A stretch of 64,000 nt of DNA from Limnoglobus roseus (lineage in GTDB: Bacteria; Planctomycetota; Planctomycetia; Gemmatales; Gemmataceae), in contig NZ_CP042425.1 in assembly GCF_008254045.1 (NCBI RefSeq), positions 3,534,001-3,598,000 on the forward strand. Direction: 5' to 3'. The position numbers were made by a program, and so were the translations under genes. Positions 32,084-41,297 of the stretch are shown here, piece by piece. The notes beneath the pieces are model-generated. The model searched no databases, was not told the DNA's origin, and was given only the letters and a program-made list of their open reading frames with translations. The stretch's first letter is position 1. Each line of letters opens with the position of its first letter.

Positions 32084-33700
32084 TTACTTCTCCCCTGGCC
32101 GCGGGAGTACATGACACCGCTTCGCCCACACGTCCCACTTCGCGGACAGTTCCTTCACCCGGCCGGGCATCGCGGCGGCGAGGTCTTTCAGTTCCACCGG
32201 GTCGGCGTCGATGTCGTACAGTTCCCACGCGGCCCCGGCCTTCGCCACGAGCTTCCAGTTGCCGACGCGGATGGCCCGGTTCTTTTCGTGTTCCCAGGCC
32301 AGCATCTCGCGCTCGATCGGCTTGTTCGCGAAGGCCGGCACGAGGCTCGTTCCTTCCATCGGCGTGATCGCATGGTCGTTGAACTCGGTCGGATACTTCG
32401 CCCCCGCGAGTGCGACGAACGTGGCCATCACGTCGATGATGTGCCCCGGCTGGTCGCGGAATTCGCCCTTCGCTGCGATGCCACTCGGCCAGTGGGCGAT
32501 GAACGGCGTGCGGATGCCGCCCTCCTGGCAGTAGTGCTTGTACAGGCGGAACGGCGTATTACCGGCGTTCGCCCACGCGCTGCCGTAGCTGTGGTACATC
32601 TTCGCGCTGCCCATCGCGGCGAGCTGGTCGCCGGTGTGCAGGGTGTTCTTCGGGCCGCTGCTCTCGTCGAAACCGAACGGATCCCACTCGGCACACGCCC
32701 CGTTGTCGCTCAGAAACAGGATCAGCGTGTTGTCGAGTTCGCCGTGCGCCTTCAGGTCTTCGACCACGCGGCCGATGTTGCGGTCCATGCAATCGACCAT
32801 GCCTGCGAAAACCGCCATCCGCCGGGCGAGATCGGCCCGGCGTTCCGTCGGAAGCGAGTCCCACGCCGGGTTCACCCCCTGGCGGTCGATGCCCGCCCGC
32901 GCCTTGTACTCGCTCAGCGGGCTCAGGGGCGTGCCCTTTGGGAACAGTCCGAGTTCGATCTGCTTCGCGTGCCGCGTTTCGCGGAGCTTGTCCCACCCGC
33001 CGGCGTACTTGTCGGCGTACTTCGCAATGTCCTCCGGCTTCGCGTGCAGTGGGAAGTGCGGGGCGTTGAACGCGAGGTACTGGAAGAACGGCTTCTTCGC
33101 CTTGCGGGCTTCCGCGAGGAAGTCGAGCGAGTAATCGCCGAAGGCGTCGCTGCTGTAGAACTGGTCCTTCGCGTACGCCCGCTTCGGCCGGCCGGCCGGC
33201 AGGCGGGTGTAGAACGGGTCTTCCTGGAAGAACGAGTTGAACCCGCCGATCATGCCGTAGAACTCTTCGAACCCGCGGTCGGTCGGCCGGGGCGTCTTCG
33301 GCCCGGCACTCAGGTGCCACTTGCCGACCATCGACGTGTGGTAGCCGGCCGACTTCAGCACCTCGGCGACGGTGACGGTGTTCGGCTGCGGGAAGCCGCG
33401 GTAGCCGGGTTGCTGCGTCTGGTTGTTCATGTCGCCGACGCCGGCCTGGTGCGGGTACAACCCGGTGAGCAAACTCGCCCGGCTGGGGCAGCATCGCGTG
33501 GAGTTGTAGAACTGCCGGAACCGCACGCCGCTCTTGGCCAAGTTGTCGATATTCGGAGTGGCAATCTCGCTGCCGTAGCAGCCGATGTCCGAGTAACCGA
33601 GGTCGTCGGCGAGGATCAGCAAGATGTTCGGCCGTTCCGCGGCATGACCGACGGCCGTGAGAAACAGGAACGCGAACAGGGCTGGCACGAGGCGAGTCAT
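32084..33700 (-). CDS. sulfatase 3 (arylsulfatase-type, secreted)
   Basis: 538-aa arylsulfatase-like enzyme. Signal peptide (LVPALFAFLFLTAVGHA), LADDLGYSDIGCYGSEI metal site, formylglycine motif CCPSR (Cys70 is the modified residue by spacing), GKWHLSAGPK, HFPLHAKPEDI and LFLSDNGACAEWDPFG. The longer C-terminal half resembles AtsA-type arylsulfatases. Transcribed on the same strand as sulfatases 1 and 2 but separated from them by 179 bp with a REP-like element, so possibly its own unit. Confidence 0.94.
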   Translation of the reverse strand: MTRLVPALFAFLFLTAVGHAAERPNILLILADDLGYSDIGCYGSEIATPNIDNLAKSGVRFRQFYNSTRCCPSRASLLTGLYPHQAGVGDMNNQTQQPGYRGFPQPNTVTVAEVLKSAGYHTSMVGKWHLSAGPKTPRPTDRGFEEFYGMIGGFNSFFQEDPFYTRLPAGRPKRAYAKDQFYSSDAFGDYSLDFLAEARKAKKPFFQYLAFNAPHFPLHAKPEDIAKYADKYAGGWDKLRETRHAKQIELGLFPKGTPLSPLSEYKARAGIDRQGVNPAWDSLPTERRADLARRMAVFAGMVDCMDRNIGRVVEDLKAHGELDNTLILFLSDNGACAEWDPFGFDESSGPKNTLHTGDQLAAMGSAKMYHSYGSAWANAGNTPFRLYKHYCQEGGIRTPFIAHWPSGIAAKGEFRDQPGHIIDVMATFVALAGAKYPTEFNDHAITPMEGTSLVPAFANKPIEREMLAWEHEKNRAIRVGNWKLVAKAGAAWELYDIDADPVELKDLAAAMPGRVKELSAKWDVWAKRCHVLPRPGEK

Positions 33701-33853
33701 CGGAAGCCCCCGGGAGTGGCGACGGGTCGAAGAGAGTGTATGGAGAAGGACGGTAGCGATGAACCGGCCGCGGCAGGGATTAAAGTCGAATCCGTTCCCG
33801 CATCCCTGGCGGACGTCCTAAAGTCTCACGGAGGTCCTTCGCCGAGACGCCCG

Positions 33854-34960
33854 ATGACACTGAGTCGGAATTGCTTCTTGCTGATCGCATCGGTCGTGCT
33901 GGTCGGCCTCAGCCTCGCCACGGCCCTCACGGCCGCGAACCCGTACACGTTCCTGCCGGGCGACTGCCCGTACTACGCCGCGACGACGGTGTCCCTTGTC
34001 CGCGACGGCGACTTCGAGATGCGGAACCAACTGGAAGTGTCCGGCCAGACGCTGAAGGACCACGATCGGTTTTTCGCCGTCTCGCCGACGGGCGGCATCG
34101 TCCCGAAGCACTCGACCCTGATGCCGATTGTCGCGGTGCCGGCCTACGTCCTGTTCGGCATCTGGGGCTTCCTCGCGTTCGGGCTGCTGCAAATGCTCGC
34201 GCTGGTGTACGGCATCAGCCGCCTCGGCGGCGGAACATCTTCAGCGAGGGTCGACGCCCTCGTCGGGCTGTTGCTCTCGCCGTTGCTCGCGTACTCCTAC
34301 AACTTCTCGCCGGACGTCTTCGGCACGGCGCTCGTGGTCTGGGCCTTCGTCTGTGCGAACGAGCGGCGCTGGTCCTGGTGTGGCGTGTTGTGCGCGGCTG
34401 CTGTGTGGGCGAAGGTCTACCTCGCGGTAATCCTCCTGCCGCTTGCGTGGGTAGTTCTCGCGGAGGGCCGGTCGGCCAGTGTGCGCGTCGGCGTGTGGGC
34501 CGTGTTGGGCCTGTTGCCGATGCTGGTCCTGCACTCGAATCTGTACGGCTCGCCACTGCGGACGGGGTACGATTGCGAAGGCCAATTCACGCCGTCCGGC
34601 GAGTTGGTAACGAGCGAACACTATTCCCGGTTCCATCAGCCCGTTCTGGAAGGTCTTGGGAACCTGCTCTTCGACCGCGACCTTGGCCTTGTGACAAAGT
34701 CCGCGATCTGGCTCGGGTGGCCGCTCGGCCTGTGGTGGGCTTGGCGGCACCCCGGCCGTGTTCGACGGGTGGCCGGGGCGATGGCCGCGAGTTTGGTCGT
34801 CAACGTGCTTCTGTTCAGCCGCTACGACGAGTGGAACGCCAGCGTTCACGGGAACCGCTTCTTGTTCCCGTCGCTAGCGCTCAGCCTCGCCCTGCAAGGC
34901 CCGTTCTGGCATCACGTCGCCAGTTCGTGGCGGGATCAACGCCCTGCTACCGGCCCGTAA
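33854..34960 (+). CDS. multi-pass membrane protein, GT-C-like
   Basis: 368 aa with roughly 8-9 hydrophobic helices. After the first helix comes PGDCPYYAATTVSLVRDGDF, resembling the first-loop acidic motif and HY/YY block of GT-C (GT39/83-like) lipid-linked-sugar glycosyltransferases, with Asp37 in the catalytic-Asp position. This assignment is inference; the family may be an uncharacterised GT-C relative. Start ATG 33854 is just before the first helix; an in-frame ATG at 33740 would add a hydrophilic 38-residue tail. Divergent from sulfatase 3. Ends 7 bp before the convergent lipoprotein gene. Confidence 0.7.
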   Translation: MTLSRNCFLLIASVVLVGLSLATALTAANPYTFLPGDCPYYAATTVSLVRDGDFEMRNQLEVSGQTLKDHDRFFAVSPTGGIVPKHSTLMPIVAVPAYVLFGIWGFLAFGLLQMLALVYGISRLGGGTSSARVDALVGLLLSPLLAYSYNFSPDVFGTALVVWAFVCANERRWSWCGVLCAAAVWAKVYLAVILLPLAWVVLAEGRSASVRVGVWAVLGLLPMLVLHSNLYGSPLRTGYDCEGQFTPSGELVTSEHYSRFHQPVLEGLGNLLFDRDLGLVTKSAIWLGWPLGLWWAWRHPGRVRRVAGAMAASLVVNVLLFSRYDEWNASVHGNRFLFPSLALSLALQGPFWHHVASSWRDQRPATGP

Positions 34961-34967
34961 GAGCCGC

Positions 34968-35813
34968 TCACCTCTTGGACGCGGGTGGGCGTGGTTTGCT
35001 GGACGGTTTGCTGGCCGGTGGTGTCGGCGGTACAGGGGGAAGGGGGACCATCTCGTTACCGTCGATGGTGATGGCCGCCCGGATTTTGGCCTCTGGTGTT
35101 GACTTCTCGAACCAGTGAACGACCCCGTCGGCTGCCGCCGCGTGGAACCCGCCGTCGAACGGCCCGCCGAGTTTTGGCACCGCCGCGGTCGGCTTCTCGG
35201 GGCCGCCGTCAAACGGCAGATCGTCTGCCTTCGTCCAGATGACCGGCTCGGTCGCTTCGGCGACGGTGATTGTGTTCGACGTCCCGTCCGGGAAGATGAA
35301 CATCCGCCCCCTGGGAACTCCCCCCATCACCTTCAGCGGCTTGTCTGGCAGGGCGGCGTGCGGGCCGACAAACGACCGCAGGTACGTCTTCCCCTTCTCC
35401 GCGGCCTTGCCCGGCGAGGCGTACACTTCCGGCATCTGGTCGATCAGAGCCTTGTTCGCCTCACTGTCCCACGGCTCGTCGAGTTTGAACTTCTTGTAGA
35501 TCGCGTCTTGGCCGATGTACGGCAGGATCACCACCCGCCAACTCAGGCCGACGCCGGTCTTTGGGGCCGTGTTCGTGGGGAAGTTTGGGCCCATCCCGTC
35601 GGTGAAGTTGAGCCAGCCCGCGGCGACCTCCTTCAGCCGCTTCTTCGCCGTTTCCTTCGCGGCGTCGGGCGCTGGCGGCGTTGGCGCGTCGGGTTGTGGC
35701 TTCGGATTGTCCTCCGGTTGCTTCTGGGGTTCCGGTTGTGGTTCGGGCTTCGGCTTGCACCCGGCCGCGAGGCCGCACGCGGTCGCCAACACAAACACCA
35801 TGATGCGGAACAT
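34968..35813 (-). CDS. DUF1559-like lipoprotein
   Basis: 281 aa. Lipoprotein signal MFRIMVFVLATACGLAAGC with lipidated Cys19, then a Lys/Pro/Glu-Gln rich spacer (KPKPEPQPEPQKQPEDNP) reaching across the periplasm, then a domain with LSWRVVILPYIGQDAIYKKF and FIFPDGTSNTITVAEAT, both hallmarks of the C-terminal H-X9-DG-like DUF1559 domain abundant in Planctomycetes. It lacks the N-terminal pilin-like helix of typical DUF1559 proteins and replaces it with a lipid anchor. The tail is Pro/Lys/Ser-rich. GGAG about 8 nt upstream supports ATG 35813. Confidence 0.85.
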   Translation of the reverse strand: MFRIMVFVLATACGLAAGCKPKPEPQPEPQKQPEDNPKPQPDAPTPPAPDAAKETAKKRLKEVAAGWLNFTDGMGPNFPTNTAPKTGVGLSWRVVILPYIGQDAIYKKFKLDEPWDSEANKALIDQMPEVYASPGKAAEKGKTYLRSFVGPHAALPDKPLKVMGGVPRGRMFIFPDGTSNTITVAEATEPVIWTKADDLPFDGGPEKPTAAVPKLGGPFDGGFHAAAADGVVHWFEKSTPEAKIRAAITIDGNEMVPLPPVPPTPPASKPSSKPRPPASKR

Positions 35814-35946
35814 GATCGCTCCAAGTTGGACGGATGAAATGGGACAACGGGGACGCGACGTGCAATTCGCCGGAGAGGGCGGGCGGCCACTCCAAGACTT
35901 TACTCCGTCCCTAGAATGATGGCAACAACCTCTCACCGTCACCCAC

Positions 35947-35968
35947 CCCCGGCAGGAGCCGGGGTTTT
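35947..35968 (+). terminator. small hairpin with T run in the gcvP leader
   Basis: 7-bp stem (35947-35953 with 35958-35964), AGGA loop, followed by TTTT (35965-35968), 24 bp before the gcvP start. Shape of a small intrinsic terminator or attenuator. The 130 bp upstream show no recognisable glycine riboswitch. Confidence 0.45.
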
Positions 35969-35991
35969 GCGTTCGTACCCAGGAGTCGGCA

Positions 35992-38832
35992 TTGTCCGCG
36001 ACACTCGACACGCTGTTCGGTCCTGACGAGTTCCACGCCCGCCACCTCGGCGTTTCCCCCGCGGATGAAGCCGCGATGCTGGCGGCGTTGGGGGTCAAAT
36101 CGCGAGAAGAATTGGTGGCGCAAACGGTGCCGGCCGCGATCCGCTTGCCGCACGCACCGAAATTGCCCGCCCCGGCGACAGAGGCCGACGCCCTCGCGGA
36201 GTTGAAAGCGCACGCGGGCCACAACAAGGTGTGGCGGACGTACCTTGGCACCGGGTACGCCGGCACCCTCACGCCGGAGCCGATCAAGCGGAACGTGCTA
36301 GAGAACCCCGGCTGGTACACCGCGTACACGCCTTACCAGGCCGAAGTGGCACAGGGCCGGCTCGAAGCCTTGTTGAACTTCCAGCAGGTCGTCATCGACC
36401 TGACTGGCCTGCCGACCGCGAACGCCTCGCTGTTGGACGAAGCGACGGCTGCGGCCGAGGCGATGACCGTGATTCGCCGGGCGGTGTCGGGTTCGACCAA
36501 CCGCTACTTCGTGGACGCCGGCACGCACCCGCAGGTGATCGCCGTCATCCGCACGCGGGCGCACTGGATGGGCATTGAAGTCGTCGTCGGTGAGTGGGAG
36601 AAACTCGACGCGGCCAGCGTGTTCGGGGCGCACCTGCAAAACCCAGCGACCGACGGCGAGTTCCGCGACCTGACGCCGGTCATCGCGAAGGTCCACGCGG
36701 CCGGCGGCAAGGTCTGCGTCGGCACCGACCCGCTGGCGTGCGTGCTCCTCACGCCGCCGGGCGAGATGGGGGCCGACATCGCCGTCGGCAACTCGCAGCG
36801 GTTCGGCGTGCCGCTCGGCTTCGGCGGCCCGCACGCGGCCTTTATCGCGTGCAAGCAGGAACTCGTCCGCAACCTGCCCGGCCGCATCATCGGCGTGTCG
36901 AAGGACGCGGCCGGCCACCTCGCCTACCGCATGTCGCTGCAAACGCGCGAGCAGCACATCCGCCGCGACAAGGCGACGAGCAACATCTGCACCGCCCAAG
37001 CGTTGCTGGCCAACATGGCGAGCTTCTACGCCGTCTACCACGGCCCCGACGGCCTGAAGCGAATCGCGTCGCGGGTCCACGCCCTCACGCAACTGCTGGC
37101 GGATCTGGTGAAGCCGGTGCTGCCGGCGAAGCACGCTGCGTTCTTCGACACGCTCGTGTTCACGCCGAAAGACTTGATGGCCGTCCGCAAGCGGGCCGAG
37201 TCGGAGTCGATTAACCTCCGCTACTTCGGCGACGGCCGCGTGGGCGTGACGCTCGACGAGACCGTTCGCGTGCAGGACGTGATCGACCTCGCCGAAGTGC
37301 TGACCGGCCGCTACCCGCAGCCCGAACCGGCCGAGCTTCTGAAGAAGCAACCGGCCGCCGTGCCGTTCGCCCGCACGTCGCCGATCCTTCAACACCCGGT
37401 CTTCAACCGCTACCACACGGAGACGGAGTTCGTCCGCTACGTCAAGCGGCTGGAGAACCGCGACATCTCGCTCGTGCATTCCATGATCCCGCTTGGATCG
37501 TGCACGATGAAGCTGAACGCGGCCAGCGAGATGGCCCCGGTGACGTGGCCGGAGTTCGCGAGCATCCACCCGTTCGCCCCGTCGTCGCAAACCGCCGGCT
37601 ACCGCAAGATGCTCGACGAACTCGGCGACTGGCTCGCGGCCATCTGCGGCTTCGCGAAAGTCTCCTTCGAGCCGAACTCCGGGGCACAGGGCGAGTACGC
37701 CGGCCTGATGGCCATCCGCCTCTACCACGAGTCCCGCGGGGAATCGAGCCGCGACGTGTGCCTGATCCCGATCTCGGCCCACGGCACGAACCCGGCGTCG
37801 GCCCAGATGATGGGCCTGCGCATTGTGCCGGTGGCGTGCGACGCGAAGGGCAACGTCGATCTCGACAGCCTGAAGGCGAAGCTTGCCGAGCACGGGCCGA
37901 AGGTGTCGTGCCTGATGCTGACGTACCCGTCCACGCACGGCGTCTTCGAGGCTCGCGTTCGCGAGATTTGCGACGCCGTCCACGCGGCCGGCGGACAGGT
38001 GTACATGGACGGGGCGAACCTGAACGCGCAGGTCGGCCTCACATCGCCGGGGTTCATCGGGGCGGACGTGTGCCACATGAACCTGCACAAGACGTTCTGC
38101 ATCCCGCACGGCGGCGGCGGGCCGGGCATGGGGCCGATCGTGGTGGCGAAGCACCTCGCCCCGTTCCTACCCGCCGACCCGTTCGACACGACCGCCGAAA
38201 CCGCGGTGAGCGCCGCCCCGTTCGGCTCCGCGCTCATCACGACCATCTCGTGGATGTACGTCCGCATGATGGGCGGAAGTGGGCTGACGAAGGCGACCGA
38301 AATCGCCATCCTGAACGCCAACTATGTCGCGACCCGACTGAAGCCGTACTTCCCCACCCTCTACGCCGGCGACAACGGCCGCGTAGCCCACGAGTGCATT
38401 CTCGACCTGCGGAACCTGAAGGGCGAAGTGGGCGTGACGGCCGAGGATGTGGCGAAGCGGCTGATGGACTACGGCTTCCACGCCCCGACGCTGTCGTTCC
38501 CGGTCGTGGACACGCTGATGATCGAACCGACGGAATCGGAATCGAAGGCCGAACTCGACCGCTTCTGCGACGCGATGATCGCGATTCACGGCGAGATTCA
38601 GAAGGTGCGGAGTGGCGAGTGGCCGAAGGCCGACAACCCGCTGAAGAACGCCCCGCACACGGCGGCCGAAGCGATTGGTGAGTGGTCGCACCCGTACTCG
38701 CGAGAGGTGGCCGTTTACCCGCTGCCGTACGTCCGCGAGGCGAAGTTCTGGCCGCACGTCAAGCGGATCGACAACGTCGGCGGCGACCGCAATCTGATCT
38801 GCACCTGCCCGCCGATGGAGGCGTTCACGTAG
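35992..38832 (+). CDS. gcvP: glycine decarboxylase (P-protein)
   Basis: 946-aa pyridoxal-phosphate enzyme, single-chain form of the glycine cleavage system P-protein, which decarboxylates glycine and passes the aminomethyl group to lipoylated GcvH. PLP-binding Lys700 sits in [17 protein letters not shown]; also seen are [13 protein letters not shown] near the N terminus, [14 protein letters not shown], and [15 protein letters not shown] at the start of the second half. The start is TTG at 35992 with AGGAG 6 nt upstream, which fits the family N terminus. GcvT and GcvH genes are not next to it. A 39-bp inverted repeat follows the stop. Confidence 0.97.
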   Translation: MSATLDTLFGPDEFHARHLGVSPADEAAMLAALGVKSREELVAQTVPAAIRLPHAPKLPAPATEADALAELKAHAGHNKVWRTYLGTGYAGTLTPEPIKRNVLENPGWYTAYTPYQAEVAQGRLEALLNFQQVVIDLTGLPTANASLLDEATAAAEAMTVIRRAVSGSTNRYFVDAGTHPQVIAVIRTRAHWMGIEVVVGEWEKLDAASVFGAHLQNPATDGEFRDLTPVIAKVHAAGGKVCVGTDPLACVLLTPPGEMGADIAVGNSQRFGVPLGFGGPHAAFIACKQELVRNLPGRIIGVSKDAAGHLAYRMSLQTREQHIRRDKATSNICTAQALLANMASFYAVYHGPDGLKRIASRVHALTQLLADLVKPVLPAKHAAFFDTLVFTPKDLMAVRKRAESESINLRYFGDGRVGVTLDETVRVQDVIDLAEVLTGRYPQPEPAELLKKQPAAVPFARTSPILQHPVFNRYHTETEFVRYVKRLENRDISLVHSMIPLGSCTMKLNAASEMAPVTWPEFASIHPFAPSSQTAGYRKMLDELGDWLAAICGFAKVSFEPNSGAQGEYAGLMAIRLYHESRGESSRDVCLIPISAHGTNPASAQMMGLRIVPVACDAKGNVDLDSLKAKLAEHGPKVSCLMLTYPSTHGVFEARVREICDAVHAAGGQVYMDGANLNAQVGLTSPGFIGADVCHMNLHKTFCIPHGGGGPGMGPIVVAKHLAPFLPADPFDTTAETAVSAAPFGSALITTISWMYVRMMGGSGLTKATEIAILNANYVATRLKPYFPTLYAGDNGRVAHECILDLRNLKGEVGVTAEDVAKRLMDYGFHAPTLSFPVVDTLMIEPTESESKAELDRFCDAMIAIHGEIQKVRSGEWPKADNPLKNAPHTAAEAIGEWSHPYSREVAVYPLPYVREAKFWPHVKRIDNVGGDRNLICTCPPMEAFT

Positions 38833-38886
38833 GCCGGCCGAGCCGAGGCCAACCACCTTCCGTCCGTAGGAATGTTCCTCCGAAAT

Positions 38887-38970
38887 CAACGGCGAGCGTC
38901 GCGGCGTAAGCGCGACGTGCCTTCCCCGGGTGGAAGGCACGTCGCGCTTACGCCGCGACGCTCGCCGTTG
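38887..38970. terminator. 39-bp perfect inverted repeat between convergent genes
   Basis: Arms 38887-38925 and 38932-38970 are perfectly complementary over 39 bp with a 6-nt loop. It lies between the stops of gcvP (38832) and the convergent metallophosphoesterase (38997). The longest of several such repeats in this window. Probable bidirectional 3'-end element; no T tract on either side. Confidence 0.7.
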
Positions 38971-38996
38971 CGAATGCAATCTCCGCCAGATTCGCC

Positions 38997-40058
38997 TCAG
39001 CCTTTCGTTGCTGGAATCTTCCGCTCCCACTTCTCCGCCGTCCAGTCGAACGTCTCCCAGCGGTCGGCGGTCGCGAACTCGCGGACGGTCATCGTGTCGC
39101 CGCTGAGGTGAACGTAGTACCCCGCCTGCTGCTTGAAACTGTAGTGGCCGGAGTTGTCCACGTTGAACACCGACACGCCCTTCTCGGCTTTCTTGTTCGA
39201 CCCGTCCCACTGGTAGATGTTGCGGGCGTGGGTGTGGCCGTAGAAGATTGCGACGACGTTGTAGTCCTTGATCGCGTCGTAGTACGCCCGCACGTCGGCC
39301 GGGTCCCACTCCGGGTTGGCGGTCGGCTTGTCAGGGTTGGTGGCGTACCGCAGTACGTCAACGTGGTGTGTCAGGATCACCGGACGGCCGCTCTTGCCCA
39401 CGGAAGCGGCGAGGTCGGCGGCGAGGAATTCGAGGCTGTCGAGGGGGTTGTACTTCCGCTTCCGCGTCACGCTCTTCACGGCCCCGACGACGATGCCGAG
39501 GTTCACGAAGTGGACCGACTCCCAATCCCAGGAGTAGTGCAGGCCGTTCGATGAACGCCCCGTCACGCCGGGCCGGGTCTTGTTGCGCTCGGCGATCTTC
39601 TTGACGATGAGGCCGTCGCCGGGCGGGCTGTCGTGGTTGCCGTGGACCTCGTACACCGGGAACTTGAGTCGGCCGTCCTTGCCGGTCAGCCCGAAGTCGG
39701 CTTGGAAGCCCTGCCACTCGGTTTCGTGCATCTGCGGGAACGAACCGCCGGTCTTGTCGCCGCTGTCGATCAGGTCGCCGTCGTGGATCACGCCCTTCGG
39801 TATCGCGACCGTGCCGCCGCCCGCGGCGGCGGGGATGGCGGTGCCGGGCAGTTTGTTCAGCGTGTCCACAAGGCGGGCGTTCGTGCCGGCCGAGGTCGCG
39901 TCGAGTTGCTTGGGGTTCTGCTTGTCGGCCAGGTAGTGGGTGTCGCCGACGATGAAAAACGCGAGGTCGAGTTTTGCGTCGGCACCGAGGGCGAACGGGG
40001 CGAGGGTCGCCGCGGCCGATGCCCCCAGGAAGGTCCGGCGGGAGTGGGTCGTGCGCAT
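38997..40058 (-). CDS. Tat-exported metallophosphoesterase
   Basis: 353 aa. Twin-arginine signal MRTTHSRRTFLGASAAATLA, so folded (metal-loaded) before export. Calcineurin-like phosphoesterase motifs: VGDTH (residues 37-41), IHDGDLIDSGD, VHGNHD, LTHHVDV and GHTHARNIY, giving all ligands of a binuclear metal centre. Substrate unknown; could be a phosphodiesterase or nucleotidase on exported substrates. ATG 40058 is chosen because the Tat motif follows at once; the longer frame from 40133 has no signal at its N terminus. Confidence 0.9.
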   Translation of the reverse strand: MRTTHSRRTFLGASAAATLAPFALGADAKLDLAFFIVGDTHYLADKQNPKQLDATSAGTNARLVDTLNKLPGTAIPAAAGGGTVAIPKGVIHDGDLIDSGDKTGGSFPQMHETEWQGFQADFGLTGKDGRLKFPVYEVHGNHDSPPGDGLIVKKIAERNKTRPGVTGRSSNGLHYSWDWESVHFVNLGIVVGAVKSVTRKRKYNPLDSLEFLAADLAASVGKSGRPVILTHHVDVLRYATNPDKPTANPEWDPADVRAYYDAIKDYNVVAIFYGHTHARNIYQWDGSNKKAEKGVSVFNVDNSGHYSFKQQAGYYVHLSGDTMTVREFATADRWETFDWTAEKWERKIPATKG

Positions 40059-40372
40059 GTCGGGCGGCTCCGGGAGAGATCGCCGCACTGTACCCGCCCC
40101 GTGGGGACAGGGCAACCAAAAACAGGCGGGCACCCGCCCGACGGCGACCGCTTCACCAACGATTCCCGCAAATGTTTCGCGTGGTCATTCGATCCTAGAG
40201 ATACGGAGTCGTACCGACGGGCGAGAGTTGATTCGAGACGGCATCACGCCCCATCGAAATTATTCTCATCGCGTTGTTACCGCCTCCGCGAATCCTTTTG
40301 CCGTGGGCTCACAGGAAAAGTATGATGCACGAACGTTCGATCCTGTCCCCTTCGAAGCGAAAGAACCCAGCG
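40059..40372. other. divergent intergenic region (314 bp)
   Basis: Between the metallophosphoesterase and the second kinase. Holds a good plus-strand promoter (40298-40326, listed separately). The remainder shows no recognised repeat, RNA gene or conserved frame. Confidence 0.6.
40298..40326 (+). promoter_or_regulatory. sigma70-type promoter for the second kinase
   Basis: -35 TTGCCG (40298-40303), 17-bp spacer, -10 TATGAT (40321-40326), about 40 bp before the ATG at 40373. Upstream in-frame ATGs would overlap this promoter, so it also helps decide the start. Confidence 0.6.
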
Positions 40373-41212
40373 ATGACCGATGAGAAAATCGGGAAGGTGA
40401 AGATTCTCAAGACCCTGGGCACGGGGGCTCACAGTACCATTCTCCACGTGCGTCGTGAGGCGGACGCGCGAGAGTTCGCCCTGAAACTGGTCCCGATCGA
40501 GACCGAGGACGACAAGAAGTTCCTGGAACAAGCCAAGCACGAGTTCCGCGTCGGCCAGATGCTCCACCACCCCAACCTGATTAAAGTTTGCGCCCTGGAG
40601 ATGGAAACCGACTGGCTCCGCCGGGTGAAGAAGGCGAAGTTGCTCGTCGAGTACGTGGACGGCAACACGCTCGATCAGGTGAAGTTGCTCAAGATTTCGA
40701 AGATGTTGCGGGTGTTCGAACAGGTTGCGGCCGGCCTCGTTCACATGCACAAGCAGGGCGTCCTGCACGCCGACCTGAAGCCGGGCAACATCCTGATGGG
40801 CAAGAAGGGCGTCGTGAAGATCATCGACTACGGCCTCTCGTGGATCAAGAGCGAGCCGAAGGACCGCGTTCAGGGCACTCCGGAGTACATGGCCCCGGAG
40901 ACGGTGCAGCGGAAGATGGTCAACGAGCGGACCGACATCTACAACTTCGGCGCGACGATGTACCGCCTGGTGACGCTGAAACTGCCGCCCGAGATCATCC
41001 CCGGCGTTGAGGGGGTCGAGATGACCGAGCGGCAGTACAAGGACCATTTCGTGCCGGTGAACGAGATCAACCGAGGCGTGCCGAAGGATTTGGCCGACCT
41101 GATCCACAAGTGCCTGAGTTTCAAGGCGAACAATCGGCCGGAGCGGATGAGCGAAGTCCAGGGCACGCTCGACCGCCTGGCCGACGAACTCGGCGGCGAC
41201 GACGACGAATAA
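40373..41212 (+). CDS. atypical Ser/Thr protein kinase (HAD/DYG variant)
   Basis: 279-aa soluble kinase domain with no membrane anchor. P-loop LGTGAHS (about 15-21), catalytic Lys38 (FALKLVP), probable alphaC Glu57, catalytic loop HADLKPGN (His132, Asp134, Lys136, Asn139) in which the usual HRD Arg is Ala, DYG (152-154) in place of DFG, and TPEYMAPETV. The catalytic Asp, Lys and Asn are kept, so it is probably active; loss of the HRD Arg implies it does not need activation-loop phosphorylation. The acidic C terminus ends GGDDDE. Monocistronic: own promoter upstream and terminator downstream. Confidence 0.92.
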   Translation: MTDEKIGKVKILKTLGTGAHSTILHVRREADAREFALKLVPIETEDDKKFLEQAKHEFRVGQMLHHPNLIKVCALEMETDWLRRVKKAKLLVEYVDGNTLDQVKLLKISKMLRVFEQVAAGLVHMHKQGVLHADLKPGNILMGKKGVVKIIDYGLSWIKSEPKDRVQGTPEYMAPETVQRKMVNERTDIYNFGATMYRLVTLKLPPEIIPGVEGVEMTERQYKDHFVPVNEINRGVPKDLADLIHKCLSFKANNRPERMSEVQGTLDRLADELGGDDDE

Positions 41213-41237
41213 CGGGGCGGGCGGAACGAATACCATA

Positions 41238-41276
41238 AAACGGCACGCGGAGGTTCGCGTCACCCGCGTGCCGTTT
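41238..41276 (+). terminator. intrinsic terminator after the second kinase
   Basis: 13-bp perfect stem (41238-41250 with 41264-41276), 13-nt loop, the distal arm ending in TTT. Located 26 bp after the kinase stop and 22 bp before the next ATG. Confidence 0.65.
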
Positions 41277-41297
41277 CGTATTCCCGTCAGGTTCCTT

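Noticed and set aside
32111..33853. N-terminal extension of the GT-C-like protein
   Set aside because: This part of the frame is antisense to sulfatase 3; the membrane protein begins at 33854.
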